Shown here one piece after another: positions 31,278 through 41,935 of a DNA stretch of 64,000 bases (position 1 is the stretch's first letter; each line of letters begins with the position of its first letter). The stretch comes from Orychophragmus violaceus. Its lineage: Eukaryota; Streptophyta; Magnoliopsida; Brassicales; Brassicaceae. The DNA lies in NCBI GenBank assembly GCA_030180135.1, contig CM058232.1, positions 75,559,001 through 75,623,000 on the forward strand. Reading direction: 5' to 3'. The translations under genes and the position numbers were made by a program. The notes beneath the pieces were generated by a model. The model worked only from the letters and a program-made list of their open reading frames with translations. It made no database searches and was not told the DNA's origin.

Positions 31278-31916
31278 TGTTGGAATTGTGTCCAGTAATC
31301 TCGGTACTGTCTCTAGAAAGTAAGAGTATGTCAATGATCAGACATAAGTCATATAATACTGGGGGTCATGATGGCTTGCTAGAGTCCGCTCATGATCTAT
31401 AAGTCTTGGACTTATTGCCTTTATTATATGATCCCATATGGGTCACACGCCTAAGCCAACAGGAAAATGTGTAGGAATGGCTTAGCAGAAGTACGGTAAA
31501 AGTGCCAGGCATTTGTCGTACTTAGAGAGAGATTAATGGGTCTGATTAAATCCAAGGGATTTAATCAGATTGGTATTTGGGCCCAAAAGCCCAAAAGGGA
31601 AAGAGAAGGGTTTTATAAACTAAAACCCAAATCTCTTTCTCTCCAACCCTAGCCCCCAGCCGCGATCTCTCTCTCTCCCTGCGCCTCCCTCAGCTTGGTC
31701 TAGCAGCCTCTCTTCCTGCTTGGTGTGCGTGTGTGAACCTCTGGAGGAGTTATCACTTGGTGGCTCTCTGATCTCTGACATGTTCTCTCTTTCCGCTGCA
31801 TAAACAGGTAAAAGGTGAGATCATAATTGTTTCTATTCAAGAGAACCTAGATCCGCATGTTTAGGAACTGTTGAATCTGAGAATTGAATCAGGATTAACA
31901 ACCAAAACATCCTTCA
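31278..31916 (+). repeat. 5' LTR of the intact copia
   Basis: It starts TGTTGGAATTGTG and ends ACATCCTTCA. TATAAA at 31614-31619 is the likely core promoter and is followed by a CT-rich leader. A strong splice donor CAG|GTAAAAG lies at 31805-31814, about 110 bp before the LTR end. It is 639 bp, the same as the 3' copy. Confidence 0.95.
31614..31619 (+). promoter_or_regulatory. TATA box in the copia LTR
   Basis: TATAAA precedes a pyrimidine-rich segment (TCTCTTTCTCTCC and CTCTCTCTCTCCC), as in plant core promoters. Transcription would start near 31645. The related element at 59045 has ATATAAGG at the equivalent place (59375-59382). Confidence 0.6.
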
Positions 31917-31917
31917 G

Positions 31918-31929
31918 TGGTATCAGAGC
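31918..31929 (+). other. tRNA-Met primer binding site
   Basis: TGGTATCAGAGC begins one base after the LTR end, the usual plant copia arrangement. Confidence 0.95.
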
Positions 31930-32079
31930 TATTGGTTCTGGTTTTTCTTGTTTAGAATCTCGTTTAGGATTGTTTTTCTTGTTTAAAAAGTGTTTTGAAT
32001 CAACTACTGATAAGAGAAATCACTTAAGCAACAAGGAATTGAAACCTAAACATATTTGAAATCGCAAAAACCAAGCTAT

Positions 32080-32370
32080 ATGATTTGGTATGCGTCGGGC
32101 CGATCGGTACATGATGAACGAACCGATCATGGATCGCGTTGCGTCGTCAGTCCGATCGGAGTGGAGGCGCGGGATCGGGCGAGTTGATCGCATGGATCGA
32201 TCATTATGATCGAAAGCATGGATCGGCTGTGAATGCGTCCGGTTGCCTCGTCGTCCCGATCGAGAGAGTTGGTCCGATCGGCTGATGCGATAACTCTCGG
32301 TCGTTCCCGTCCCGATCACAAGCCGAGCTCGTCCCGACCGTAAGGTTTGCGGCTGTCCCGATCATTCACG
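32080..32370 (+). repeat. GATCG-rich palindrome cluster in the copia leader
   Basis: Many short palindromes lie within 290 bp, for example CCGATCGG, GGATCGATC, TGATCGAAA and CCCGATCA. GC content is much higher than in the rest of the leader. The sister element has a comparable cluster at 59855-60000 with different words (TATCGATCGACG, ATATCGATCGATAT). Confidence 0.65.
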
Positions 32371-32849
32371 ATCGAGTGTTGCTTGCGGCCGTGACCTAAT
32401 CGGTTCGGTTTTGGCTTGTGTCTTCGGTTCGGTTTAAAATTTTATTAAAATTAAACGTCTCGGTTTAATAAACAGATTTAATAATTTTATTAAATTCTGG
32501 TTAAACCGGGATAAGAAATCCAAAGTCGAAATATTGGATTTTGTGCCTAAACCAGGATTTTCTAATTTGATTTGGTTGGACCAAATAAATTGAGAAAATC
32601 CGGTTTAGTAAATAACCGGTTGACAATTGTGGTCATCGTAGTAATTAAAATTTGGTTAGACCAATTTTAATGAACCAGACCGGTTATGTCATTTAATTGG
32701 ACAATTGGGTCATGTCTTGGACATGGACCAATTCTTGGGCCTCGGGCCAAGAAGTTAAAACAATTGGGCCAATTATTTGAGTCTTTCTTCAGATTAATTT
32801 AAAATTTATTTTATAAAGTTATATAAATCGATTTTAAATTAAAGTTTCC

Positions 32850-33010
32850 GAAATTTTGAAATTAGAAAGTTTCTTAAAATAGAAGTTTCTAGATTTGCAT
32901 GTTTTGGATTTAAAGAAATTTCTAAAGTTAGAAAGTTTCCAATTTTAGAAAGTTTCCAAAAATAGTAGGTTTCCAAAAATAGAAAGTTTCCTGAAATAGT
33001 AATCTTCTAT
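32850..33010 (+). repeat. Degenerate tandem repeats AGAAAGTTTCC in the copia leader
   Basis: About seven units of roughly 17-20 bp built on AGAAAGTTTCCAAAAAT lie in a row. The sister element has a shorter run at 60565-60640. Confidence 0.7.
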
Positions 33011-33539
33011 TTTGGGAATGAAATTTTAATAAACCTACGAACCTCAAATAATATCAAGCGTTGGATGTCTTGTCCAGACTATGTCAGCTGTCGAAGCCCA
33101 TTCAATTGTATTCATGGCCTTACAGTGTGAGGGTGTCTGCTTTTGCGTGGATAAGACGGTTTGTGATTCATAAATGTCATTGGGAGTCCCAGACATTAAT
33201 GATTACATGACTGTATAGTCTGGTTTTCTTGACTAGGCCATCGGGAGTCCCGGGCCTTGAGACATCAGAGTGAATTGGGCCTCGGGCCCAGATTCACAAC
33301 CAAGAGTTATATCACGGATATAATTAGCCGACATAGGGCTTACCGATATAAGCTAAGGTTGGGTGACGGCCAGTGGCCCACTTTGATCTTAGTTATATGT
33401 GGGTCTTGGAATCATTATATTCTATTGAGGGTAACTTAGGTTATTGAATATAATGCATGATTGATCATATTAAGTATAATACGAGATTAATCATATTGAA
33501 CATATTAACTAATAACCTTTTTATCTATATATTTCAGCT

Positions 33540-36500
33540 ATGACTACTACAAGCACTCAAAACACATTCTCAATCCGGTCTGTTCTCGAGAAGGAGAAGC
33601 TGACTGGAACGAACTTCCTGACGTGGTCAAGGAACTTGAGGCTGGTCCTCAAGCAGGAGAAGAATGATTATGTCCTTCGTGATCCTCTCCCCGAGAGGTC
33701 TGCTAACAATGCCGCCAGGACTCTGCATAATGCTTGGGAAAAGCATTCGTCAGATGAAAATGATGTCTATTGCCTGATGTTGGCGACAATGACTGCTGAG
33801 CTGCAAATGCAGTTCGAGAGTGTATTGTCACCCATCGAGATAATGGCAAGCCTGAAATCGCTTTTTCAGGAGCAAGCAAGGACTGAGAGGTTTCAAACAG
33901 TTAAGAACCTCTTAGACTGTAAGTTGGCTGCAAATGCGGCAGTGAGTCCTCATGTCTTGAAGATGATGGGTTATCTCGATCATCTTCAGAAACTCGACTG
34001 CCCTATCAGCCAGGAACTTGCCTGCGACATCGTTCTGCAGTCTTTACCTGCAAGCTATGATCAGTTCATCCTGAACTTCAATATGCATGGCTTGAGTAAG
34101 ACATTGCCTGAGCTTCACGGAATGCTCAAGACTGCAGAGCCCAATTTGAGGAAAACTGCTAAGGACCCTAATGTGCTTATGGTGCAAAAGGGCAAGGGCT
34201 TTAAGAAATCCTCTGCTAAGGATAAGGGAAAGGCTAAGGCTGTCCAAGTCTCGGACAAGGACACGCCAAAGCCCAAGCCCAAATCCAAGGCTGGGCCTAC
34301 TGACATCTGCAGGTTCTGTAAAGAACCAGGGCATTGGAGGAGAGAATGTAAGAAATTCCAAGAAGGTCTAAAGGAATTGAAGAAGAAGACTCTCGAGACT
34401 TCTTCATCAGGTATTTTTGTTATAGAAGTTAATACAACTACTTCTGATAATACCTCATGGGTTATGGATACTGGTTGTGGGGCTCATATTTGTACTAATA
34501 TGCAGGCACTCATCAACAGTAGAAGGCTGAAGCAAGGACAAGTGGAGCTACGAGTTGGGAATGGAGCGAAAGTTCCAGCACTAGCTGTAGGCACATACTT
34601 GTTGTCTTTACCTTCGGGATTGATTTTAGAACTCAATAATTGTTATTTTGTACCTGCTATAAGCAGAAATATTATTTCAATTTCTTTGTTGGATTTGGAA
34701 GGTTATGATTTTTCAGTTAAGAATAAATTATGTTCCTTCAATCGCAACAATTTGTTCTATGGTTCTGCCCCTCTTACGAATGGGCTTTACATACTCGATC
34801 AATCCGCGCCAATTTATAACATTAATACCAAACGGTTCAAACCTAATGAGGAGAACCGAACGTTTCTATGGCATTGTCGTTTAGGGCACATCAGCGAGAA
34901 ACGCATCAAGAGGCTCCATTCGAATGGACTTCTTGGCTCATTTGACTTTGAGTCATGTGAGAAATGCGAATCCTGCATGATGGGCAAAATGACACGGGCC
35001 CCCTTTAATAAACCTAACGAGAGGGCCAGTGACTTGTTGGGCCTGATACACACTGATGTGTGTGGCCCAATGTCCACAAATGCAAGAGGAAACTATCAGT
35101 ACTTCATTAAATTCACTGATGATTTCAGTAGGTATGGATATGTTTATTTAATGAAACATAAGTGTGAATCTTTTGAGAAGTTCAGAGAATTCCAAAATGA
35201 AGTACAGAATCAACTTGGCAAAAGCATTAAGGCTCTTCGGTCCGACCGAGGAGGAGAATACTTAAGCCAAGAATTCAGTGATCATCTAAGAGAGTGTGGG
35301 ATCGTATCCCAACTCACTCCTCCCGGAACACCTCAATGGAATGGTGTGTCTGAGAGGAGAAATCGGACCTTATTGGATATGGTTCGATCTATGATGAGTC
35401 ACACAGACCTTCCAATATCCCTTTGGGGATATGCTCTGCTAACAGCAGTGTTCACTCTAAATAGAGCGCCATCGAAAGCAGTAGCAAAGACACCATATGA
35501 ATTATGGACTGGAGTGGCTCCAGTGCTGTCTTATCTAAGAATTTGGGGTTGTGAAGCCTATGTCAAGAGATTAATCTCAGATAAGCTTACACCAAAGTCT
35601 GATAAATGCTACTTCATTGGTTATCCGAAGGAAACCAAGGCTTATTACTTCTATCTACGTTCCGAGAACAAGATCTTTGTTGCCCGGGATTGTAACTTTC
35701 TTGAGAGGGAGTTTCTCTCTAAGAAAGACAGTGGGAGTAAGGTACTGCTTGAAGAAATTCAAGATGAACAGGATACTGCTCAACCTAATGAGGAAGAGCA
35801 GCAGGAGGACCTACAAGAAATTGTAGAGCCTGAACCTGTAGTACCTGAAGTTCGAAGATCCGGGAGGATCCGTCACGAACCCGAGAGATATCAAGGATTC
35901 CTCGTGACTAACTGTCATGATCTTCTGATCATTGATGGTGATGAACCATCGAACTTCAATCAAGCCATGATGGGCCCAGATTCCTCGAAGTGGCGCAAGG
36001 CCACTGATTCCGAAATGGACTCCATGTCGGTCAACCAAGTGTTTTCGTTGGTTGACTTACCCGCTGGTGTAAAAGCCATCGAGTGCAAATGGATCTTCAA
36101 GAAGAAGATTGACGTGGATGGAAATGTCCAGATTTATAAAGCCAGGTTGGTGGCAAAAGGTTTCAGACAAGTTCACGGTGTGGATTACGATGAAACCTAT
36201 TCACCAGTGGCTATGATGAAATCTATTCGGATTCTACTAGCAACTGCAGCTTTTCATGATTATGAAATTTGGCAGATGGACGTGAAAACCGCCTTCCTGA
36301 ATGGTATTCTGGAAGAGGATGTGTATATGACGCAACCTGACGGTTACATAGATCCAAAGAATGCTGGGAAAGTATGCAAGCTTCATAAATCCATTTATGG
36401 ATTGAAGCAAGCATCGAGGAGCTGGAATCTTCGTTTTGATGAAGCGATCAAGCAATTTGACTTCATCAGAAACGAAGAAGAACAATGCGTGTATAAGAAA

Positions 36501-37517
36501 ACTAGTGGGAGCAAGATAGTATTTCTTATTCTGTATGTCGATGACATACTGCTTCTCGGAAACGACATTCCAATGCTGAAGTCGGTAAAAGACTGGCTTG
36601 GAAGTTGTTTTTCCATGAAAGACATGGGTGAAGCCGCATACGTTCTTGGAATCAGGATCTACCGGGATAGATCTAGAAGGCTGATAGGCTTGTGTCAAGA
36701 TTCATACATTGACAAAGTCCTACAAAGATTCAGCATGAAAGATTCCAAGAAGGGCTTCACGCCAATGGTACATGGCACAACACTAAGCAAGAAGCAGAGC
36801 CCTACGACGGCTGCTGAGCTTGAGCGCATGAAGAATATTCCTTATGCATCTGCAATAGGATCTGTCATGTATGCCATGATCTGTACTCGTCCTGATGTTG
36901 CTTATGCATTGAGCATGACGAGTAGATACCAGTCAAATCCAGGTGAAAACCATTGGATTGCCGTCAAGAATATCCTGAAGTATCTAAGACATACTAAGGA
37001 TAAGTTCTTGGTGTACGGTGGAAGTGATGTGCTTAAAGTCAGTGGATTCACGGACGCAAGTTTCCAGACAGACCAAGATGATTTCCGGTCACAGTCCGGT
37101 TATATCTTTTGTCTGAATGGCGGTGCAATCAGTTGGAGAAGCTCCAAGCAAGACACCGTTGCTGATTCCACTACAAAAGCTGAATATATCGCCGCCTCAG
37201 AAGCAGCGAAGGAAGCTGTTTGGATACGAAAGTTCATTATTGAACTAGGTGTGATACCAGATGTGGCTGAGCCTCTGGCACTATTTTGTGATAACAATGG
37301 TGCTATTGCTCAGGCAAAGGAACCAAGATCACACCAGAAATCCAAGCATGTTCTAAGAAGATTTCACTTGATACGTGACATCATTAATAGAAAGGAAGTC
37401 AAGATCAGCCGAGTTCAGACAGATGATAACGTCGCTGATCCGTTGACAAAGCCACTCCCAAGGCCTAAGCTCGAGTTTCTGACTGAAGCTGTAGGCATTA
37501 GAGACATTGAAATGTAA
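33540..37517 (+). CDS. Copia Gag-Pol polyprotein, intact
   Basis: 1325 residues in one frame from the ATG at 33540. Gag occupies about the first 290 residues, with the zinc knuckle CRFCKEPGHWRREC near residue 256. Protease has WVMDTGCGAHIC near 306. The pre-integrase zinc region is LWHCRLGHISEKRIKRL. Integrase has HTDVCGP (about 503), RSDRGGEY (about 567) and NGVSERRNRT (about 600). Reverse transcriptase has QMDVKTAFLNGILEEDVYM and the catalytic LYVDDILLLGND near 997. RNase H ends with ADPLTKPLPRPK near 1298. All catalytic residues are visible and no stop or shift occurs. The length is normal for a plant copia polyprotein. The predicted spliced leader places the ATG two bases after the exon junction. 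Confidence 0.96.
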   Translation: MTTTSTQNTFSIRSVLEKEKLTGTNFLTWSRNLRLVLKQEKNDYVLRDPLPERSANNAARTLHNAWEKHSSDENDVYCLMLATMTAELQMQFESVLSPIEIMASLKSLFQEQARTERFQTVKNLLDCKLAANAAVSPHVLKMMGYLDHLQKLDCPISQELACDIVLQSLPASYDQFILNFNMHGLSKTLPELHGMLKTAEPNLRKTAKDPNVLMVQKGKGFKKSSAKDKGKAKAVQVSDKDTPKPKPKSKAGPTDICRFCKEPGHWRRECKKFQEGLKELKKKTLETSSSGIFVIEVNTTTSDNTSWVMDTGCGAHICTNMQALINSRRLKQGQVELRVGNGAKVPALAVGTYLLSLPSGLILELNNCYFVPAISRNIISISLLDLEGYDFSVKNKLCSFNRNNLFYGSAPLTNGLYILDQSAPIYNINTKRFKPNEENRTFLWHCRLGHISEKRIKRLHSNGLLGSFDFESCEKCESCMMGKMTRAPFNKPNERASDLLGLIHTDVCGPMSTNARGNYQYFIKFTDDFSRYGYVYLMKHKCESFEKFREFQNEVQNQLGKSIKALRSDRGGEYLSQEFSDHLRECGIVSQLTPPGTPQWNGVSERRNRTLLDMVRSMMSHTDLPISLWGYALLTAVFTLNRAPSKAVAKTPYELWTGVAPVLSYLRIWGCEAYVKRLISDKLTPKSDKCYFIGYPKETKAYYFYLRSENKIFVARDCNFLEREFLSKKDSGSKVLLEEIQDEQDTAQPNEEEQQEDLQEIVEPEPVVPEVRRSGRIRHEPERYQGFLVTNCHDLLIIDGDEPSNFNQAMMGPDSSKWRKATDSEMDSMSVNQVFSLVDLPAGVKAIECKWIFKKKIDVDGNVQIYKARLVAKGFRQVHGVDYDETYSPVAMMKSIRILLATAAFHDYEIWQMDVKTAFLNGILEEDVYMTQPDGYIDPKNAGKVCKLHKSIYGLKQASRSWNLRFDEAIKQFDFIRNEEEQCVYKKTSGSKIVFLILYVDDILLLGNDIPMLKSVKDWLGSCFSMKDMGEAAYVLGIRIYRDRSRRLIGLCQDSYIDKVLQRFSMKDSKKGFTPMVHGTTLSKKQSPTTAAELERMKNIPYASAIGSVMYAMICTRPDVAYALSMTSRYQSNPGENHWIAVKNILKYLRHTKDKFLVYGGSDVLKVSGFTDASFQTDQDDFRSQSGYIFCLNGGAISWRSSKQDTVADSTTKAEYIAASEAAKEAVWIRKFIIELGVIPDVAEPLALFCDNNGAIAQAKEPRSHQKSKHVLRRFHLIRDIINRKEVKISRVQTDDNVADPLTKPLPRPKLEFLTEAVGIRDIEM

Positions 37518-38356
37518 TCTAAATTTGAGTGGGAGTTTGAGGGCTTTTATTTAGTTATTTGATATGTTCTTGTAAAACATTCTTATGTTTAATGAAATTA
37601 TTATTTCAAGATTATTTTAACTGTGATGAAATAATCGTTCCAAAGTGATATAAACCATTTTATAGGTCATCGAAGTAAGTGACTTGATCTTGAGTCATCA
37701 AAGTCATTTAGCTTGATCATGAGACCCTATATTTGATAGATGGATTATATCATCCTGTCCCTAGTCGAAGGTTGTTGAAATTGGAACACCAACAACCGTG
37801 TGAGACTGGATTGGTATGTGACTTATGACAAAGTCTCAGTGTGTCATAGATGCGCGGCATCGAAGTCAGTACATAGGTGTATGTGGGGTACATACGACCG
37901 GACAAGACCCGCTTATAAGAACTCTTCAGGATATTTATATCTGTGTCATAAGAGATTCTTACTACGACTATAGAGTATAGTCCTTAGACCTGAGTTCGCA
38001 TGCATGTGACTGCACATGAACTGATGCACTTTGATCATTGTCTAACGCTGTCGTTCTGCGATAGTTATAAGGACCTTGTTTGGGTACATTATGAAATGAG
38101 TAGTTTACAGTGATGGAACAAGACGGGATTTGTCCCTCCAATGTAAATGGAGTGAATATCTCTAGGCCAATCGGAGATTTGAATACTGGAAAATGCATGG
38201 CCATGCTCAAACGGACTGTCCCGAGTCGTTTAGATTGTCAGTATCGAATCAGAGTCCGATGAACAAGATTAGGCTTTATAAGGATGACACCAATCTTGCC
38301 TTATGACTAATCGAGATATTGTGACAAAAGGATTATGAATACAGAGATTCCAGTAC
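37518..38356 (+). other. 3' noncoding region of the intact copia
   Basis: About 0.84 kb without coding frames, moderately AT-rich. It has direct repeats built on GTCATCGAAGTAAGTGACTTGATC near 37667-37710, here noted by position only. It leads to the polypurine tract. Nothing else is recognised. Confidence 0.6.
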
Positions 38357-38367
38357 AAGTGGGAGAT
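38357..38367 (+). other. Polypurine tract of the intact copia
   Basis: AAGTGGGAGAT directly precedes the 3' LTR. It is the standard plus-strand primer sequence of plant copia elements. Confidence 0.93.
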
Positions 38368-39006
38368 TGTTGGAATTGTGTCCAGTAATCTCGGTACTGT
38401 CTCTAGAAAGTAAGAGTATGTCAATGATCAGACATAAGTCATATAATACTGGGGGTCATGATGGCTTGCTAGAGTCCGCTCATGATCTATAAGTCTTGGA
38501 CTTATTGCCTTTATTATATGATCCCATATGGGTCACACGCCTAAGCCAACAGGAAAATGTGTAGGAATGGCTTAGCAGAAGCACGGTAAAAGTGCCAGGC
38601 ATTTGTCGTACTTAGAGAGAGATTAATGGGTCTGATTAAATCCAAGGGATTTAATCAGATTGGTATTTGGGCCCAAAAGCCCAAAAGGGAAAGAGAAGGG
38701 TTTTATAAACTAAAACCCAAATCTCTTTCTCTCCAACCCTAGCCCCCAGCCGCGATCTCTCTCTCTCCCTGCGCCTCCCTCAGCTTGGTCTAGCAGCCTC
38801 TCTTCCTGCTTGGTGTGCGTGTGTGAACCTCTGGAGGAGTTATCACTTGGTGGCTCTCTGATCTCTGACCTGTTCTCTCTTTCCGCTGCATAAACAGGTA
38901 AAAGGTGAGATCATAATTGTTTCTATTCAAGAGAACCTAGATCCGCATGTTTAGGAACTGTTGAATCTGAGAATTGAATCAGGATTAACAACCAAAACAT
39001 CCTTCA
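38368..39006 (+). repeat. 3' LTR of the intact copia
   Basis: 639 bp, with two visible differences from the 5' LTR, followed by ACTAG (39007-39011). Its TATA box and splice donor are intact, so it could start transcripts reading into element A sequence to the right. Confidence 0.95.
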
Positions 39007-39011
39007 ACTAG

Positions 39012-39850
39012 CTCATCCTCAGTTTATTATTCTCTCTTTTTTTTTTTTACTTTAGGGAAGGGGAGAAGGGAACCTTACTTGGACAGGTTTACAAGCTGTG
39101 TCAGAACTAACAGAGGAGTCCGACTCAAGGTATACCAAGCCCTTAGGTGAGAAAATTAAGTCAAATTAAGGGAGAAGTCAGTAAAGGATCCTCTGAATAC
39201 CTGAATTGATATGGGTGTCCTTAGTAGGTTGATCCGTGTTGGATTTTCTAATAGTCATAGATAGATCTTCCAGCTTCATCCCAATGGTCACTTAAGTTCC
39301 TGCAAGTGCTGTTAACTTCTCAAAAATTCATTGTTTCCTACTTAAACTATTTTGACTCAATAAAATAAAATTTTGAAAAATCGGACTGACTCTAAGAAAA
39401 CAAAAGAGTGTGTCAGTAGCTACCTCCCCCACACTTGAAACACACTGTCCCCAGTGGTGTCAAGCCCAGGTTTGGTGAGAATAATCAAATTGAAGAACAA
39501 TCTGAAAAGTTGCAGAATACTTACTGTCATCGGCATGCGTCGATCGATGCCACAAGGGTGTTGATCGATGCAAGGTGAATATGCTCGCGGTTATTTAGAT
39601 AACCGATGTCTGAATCGCAATCGAATCGGCTAACCAGAAATCGCAGCTGTGTCGACCAATGCACTAGGTGTGTCGATCGACGCAGTGCGATTATGCCTGT
39701 TTCTCACGCCTCTGAACACACTTAAAAAGAAAAATCAAAACACCAAAATAAAAACAAAAAATAAAAACGAAAACGAACCTAACAGTGGGTTGCCTCCCAC
39801 TCAGCGCTTGTTTAAAGTCGATAGCTTGACTATGGGATAAGAGATCGGAC
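39012..39850 (-). other. 3' noncoding region of element A, second copy, right part
   Basis: It matches 25628-26468, with palindromic motif pairs at 39539-39572 and 39648-39686 and the hairpin at 39785-39800. No protein is encoded. Confidence 0.85.
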
Positions 39851-41416
39851 TTATGGGAGATTCAACAGAGACTTTGAGTGTCTCTGCGAATATCTCTTCA
39901 TCCAAGGTGGCGTATAAGCATTTGGATCATGAGAACTCCCAAGGAACGAAGGAGTAGAACCATGGCGGGAGCGAAGCTTGGGTGGGATTCTGCGTTTTCT
40001 TGCATTCAAAACTGAGGGATTAAGAGTTTTAAGTTTAGAAGCTTTATGCCTTACCTTTGGTGGAAATGAGATGTCTGGAGCTTTCTGCTTATGAGCAGTT
40101 GCAGGCACTGAAGATGTTAGAGCGAGTTCAGAATGAACTGCCATCTTCTCCTCTCCAACTGGAACCTCTGGTTCCACCTCAACACTGAAGCTCTGTCCAT
40201 CAATGGTGGCTCTCTGCTTCCTGTCCATCTTGAACTGCAATGGCTTATCTCCCAGTTGGAGATCAATCAGCCCACACCTCATATCAATCACAGCTCCAGC
40301 AGTAGCTAAGAATGATCTACCAAGTAGCAGAGGATCATAAGTTTCAATATCATACTCCAGCACCACAAAATCTGTTGGAATCAAGTAGTTCCCAACTCTG
40401 ACTTGAACGTCCTCAAGAACTCCTTCTGGATACCTCTTTGATTGATCAGCCAGGATAAGAGAGATCCTAGTAGGCTGGAAATCCATCAGTCCTAATCTCA
40501 CAGCCACAGAGTGTGGCATGAGATTCACGCAAGATCCTAAATCATACAGAGAACGCTTGAATATGTCCTTAGATATGGAATAGTCGAGCACAAAGGCTAC
40601 TGGATCTGGAAGCTTCTCTGAAATCTGAACCAGTTGCTTCTCCATTACTATTATGCATTTAGCTTCTTCTAGCTCCTGTTTAGACAGTTTAGGAACCATA
40701 GGATACGGCACAGGGGGCTTATAGACTCGCTCTGGGACTGTTACAGGTCTCTGGTCACGTCTGCGTTCTATGTCGACCGATGCACGATGTGTGTCAATCG
40801 ACACAAGGCGATTTCGAGCAATTTCATCAGACGTATCGGGACTGTGTCGATCGATGCAAGAGTTGTGTCGATCGATGCTTGTCTCAGACAGACATAATTC
40901 ATCCAGAAAATCCGAGATTACGCTCTCTTCTTCGTCCAGCAAGTTAATCTCGTCCCTTATGACCACAGGATTAACGGATCTGTTTTGTTCAGCTTTTACA
41001 GCTTCATTCTGCCTCTGTATTGCTCCAGCTATTTGTTGAATTTTGATATCTAGCTCCTTCGCATGTGTGCTCAAAGATTCAAACTTCCCGTTCAGATTTT
41101 CATACAATGCATCTATCTTTGAGTTTAAGGACACATCGATATGTTGTTGTCCCTCAAGAAACTGCTCCATCATTGTTTCTAACCTGCTCTTATATGCAGG
41201 TGCAGGCGGTGCTTGGTAAGAATAAACACCGTAGTTCCTCGAGAAGGGTTCCTGAAAAGCAGATTCCTGACTGTTGAATCCATTCCATCCGACGCACTTG
41301 ATAGCTCCTTGCGCATACTTTCCAAATAGAAGACTATGTAGAGAGTCAACTTTGTTCTTCAGCCCAGCTATCTGTGAACTGTCAATCCCTGAGCTGAAAA
41401 TATCATTCCGACACAT
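39851..41416 (-). CDS. Gag-protease protein of element A, second copy
   Basis: 521 residues, matching 26469-28034 with about six base differences. Replacements include Leu to Phe and Asn to Lys near the N-terminus, Lys to Met in the YPKVPK segment, and Arg to Gly near residue 420. The frame is intact and has the same Asp-Leu-Gly retropepsin site and tail. It exists only through the tandem duplication. The palindromic module at 40790-40803 has lost one CpG (GTGTCAATCGACAC). Confidence 0.82.
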   Translation of the reverse strand: MCRNDIFSSGIDSSQIAGLKNKVDSLHSLLFGKYAQGAIKCVGWNGFNSQESAFQEPFSRNYGVYSYQAPPAPAYKSRLETMMEQFLEGQQHIDVSLNSKIDALYENLNGKFESLSTHAKELDIKIQQIAGAIQRQNEAVKAEQNRSVNPVVIRDEINLLDEEESVISDFLDELCLSETSIDRHNSCIDRHSPDTSDEIARNRLVSIDTHRASVDIERRRDQRPVTVPERVYKPPVPYPMVPKLSKQELEEAKCIIVMEKQLVQISEKLPDPVAFVLDYSISKDIFKRSLYDLGSCVNLMPHSVAVRLGLMDFQPTRISLILADQSKRYPEGVLEDVQVRVGNYLIPTDFVVLEYDIETYDPLLLGRSFLATAGAVIDMRCGLIDLQLGDKPLQFKMDRKQRATIDGQSFSVEVEPEVPVGEEKMAVHSELALTSSVPATAHKQKAPDISFPPKVRHKASKLKTLNPSVLNARKRRIPPKLRSRHGSTPSFLGSSHDPNAYTPPWMKRYSQRHSKSLLNLP

Positions 41417-41691
41417 CGTCCTTACGGATCTCTTAACCTTCTTGGTGATTCCGCAAAGTGTGTCGACCGATGCAAGAAGAGCGTCGATCGATGCAATGCG
41501 AAATCTATGTCGATCGACACACAGGATCGTGTCGATCGATGCAAGACGATTCTTTCGAATCTGACCTGCAAAACAGAGAAAAACAGAAAAATAAATCAGT
41601 AAAATAAAAAAAAAACGAAAAACCTAGTCTAAACCCTAAGTTCAAATCTATCGAAGACTCAAAAGAGTCCCCGGAAACGGCGCTAAAAACT

Positions 41692-41935
41692 TGATAGGTG
41701 TAAGTTTTATCCCTATTCTAACTGCAAGTGCACAATGATGTGAATGTAGTACTTAGGGTATCGAATCCACAGAGACTCTAGACTCTTGCGATAGATTATA
41801 GAATTTCAGGTTAAGCTAGGTAGCAATAGAGAAAGCAGTAAATCAAACAGCAGAAAAGTAAATAGATCGGTTTGTAAGCAAGAAGCGAAGGCGTTAGGTC
41901 AAGGGAGTTCTCAGGAAATCAGGAACATAGGCTAA
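41692..41935 (-). repeat. Partial 5' LTR of element A, second copy
   Basis: It matches 28310-28553 and ends in GCTAA (41931-41935), directly followed by the B LTR. It is the duplicated copy of the insertion boundary. Confidence 0.9.

Larger units (their letters stand above)
31808..33537 (+). other. Predicted 5' leader intron of the intact copia
   Basis: The donor CAG|GT is inside the LTR at 31808. The acceptor TTTCAG ends at 33537, two bases before the gag ATG at 33540, preceded by a T-rich tract. The intron would be 1730 nt and contains the LTR end, the primer site (31918-31929) and the whole leader. The related copia has the same arrangement (59578-61140). Splicing is inferred from the two signals, not observed. 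Confidence 0.6.
31278..39006 (+). mobile_element. Intact full-length Ty1/copia retrotransposon
   Basis: The 7729-bp element has 639-bp LTRs at both ends, a tRNA-Met primer site, one continuous 1325-codon polyprotein, a polypurine tract and the target duplication ACTAG (31273-31277 and 39007-39011). I find only two differences between the LTRs (a T/C near 31488 versus 38578 and an A/C near 31790 versus 38880). Every part needed for autonomous movement is visible. It inserted after the tandem duplication, since only one of the two copies carries it. Confidence 0.95.
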
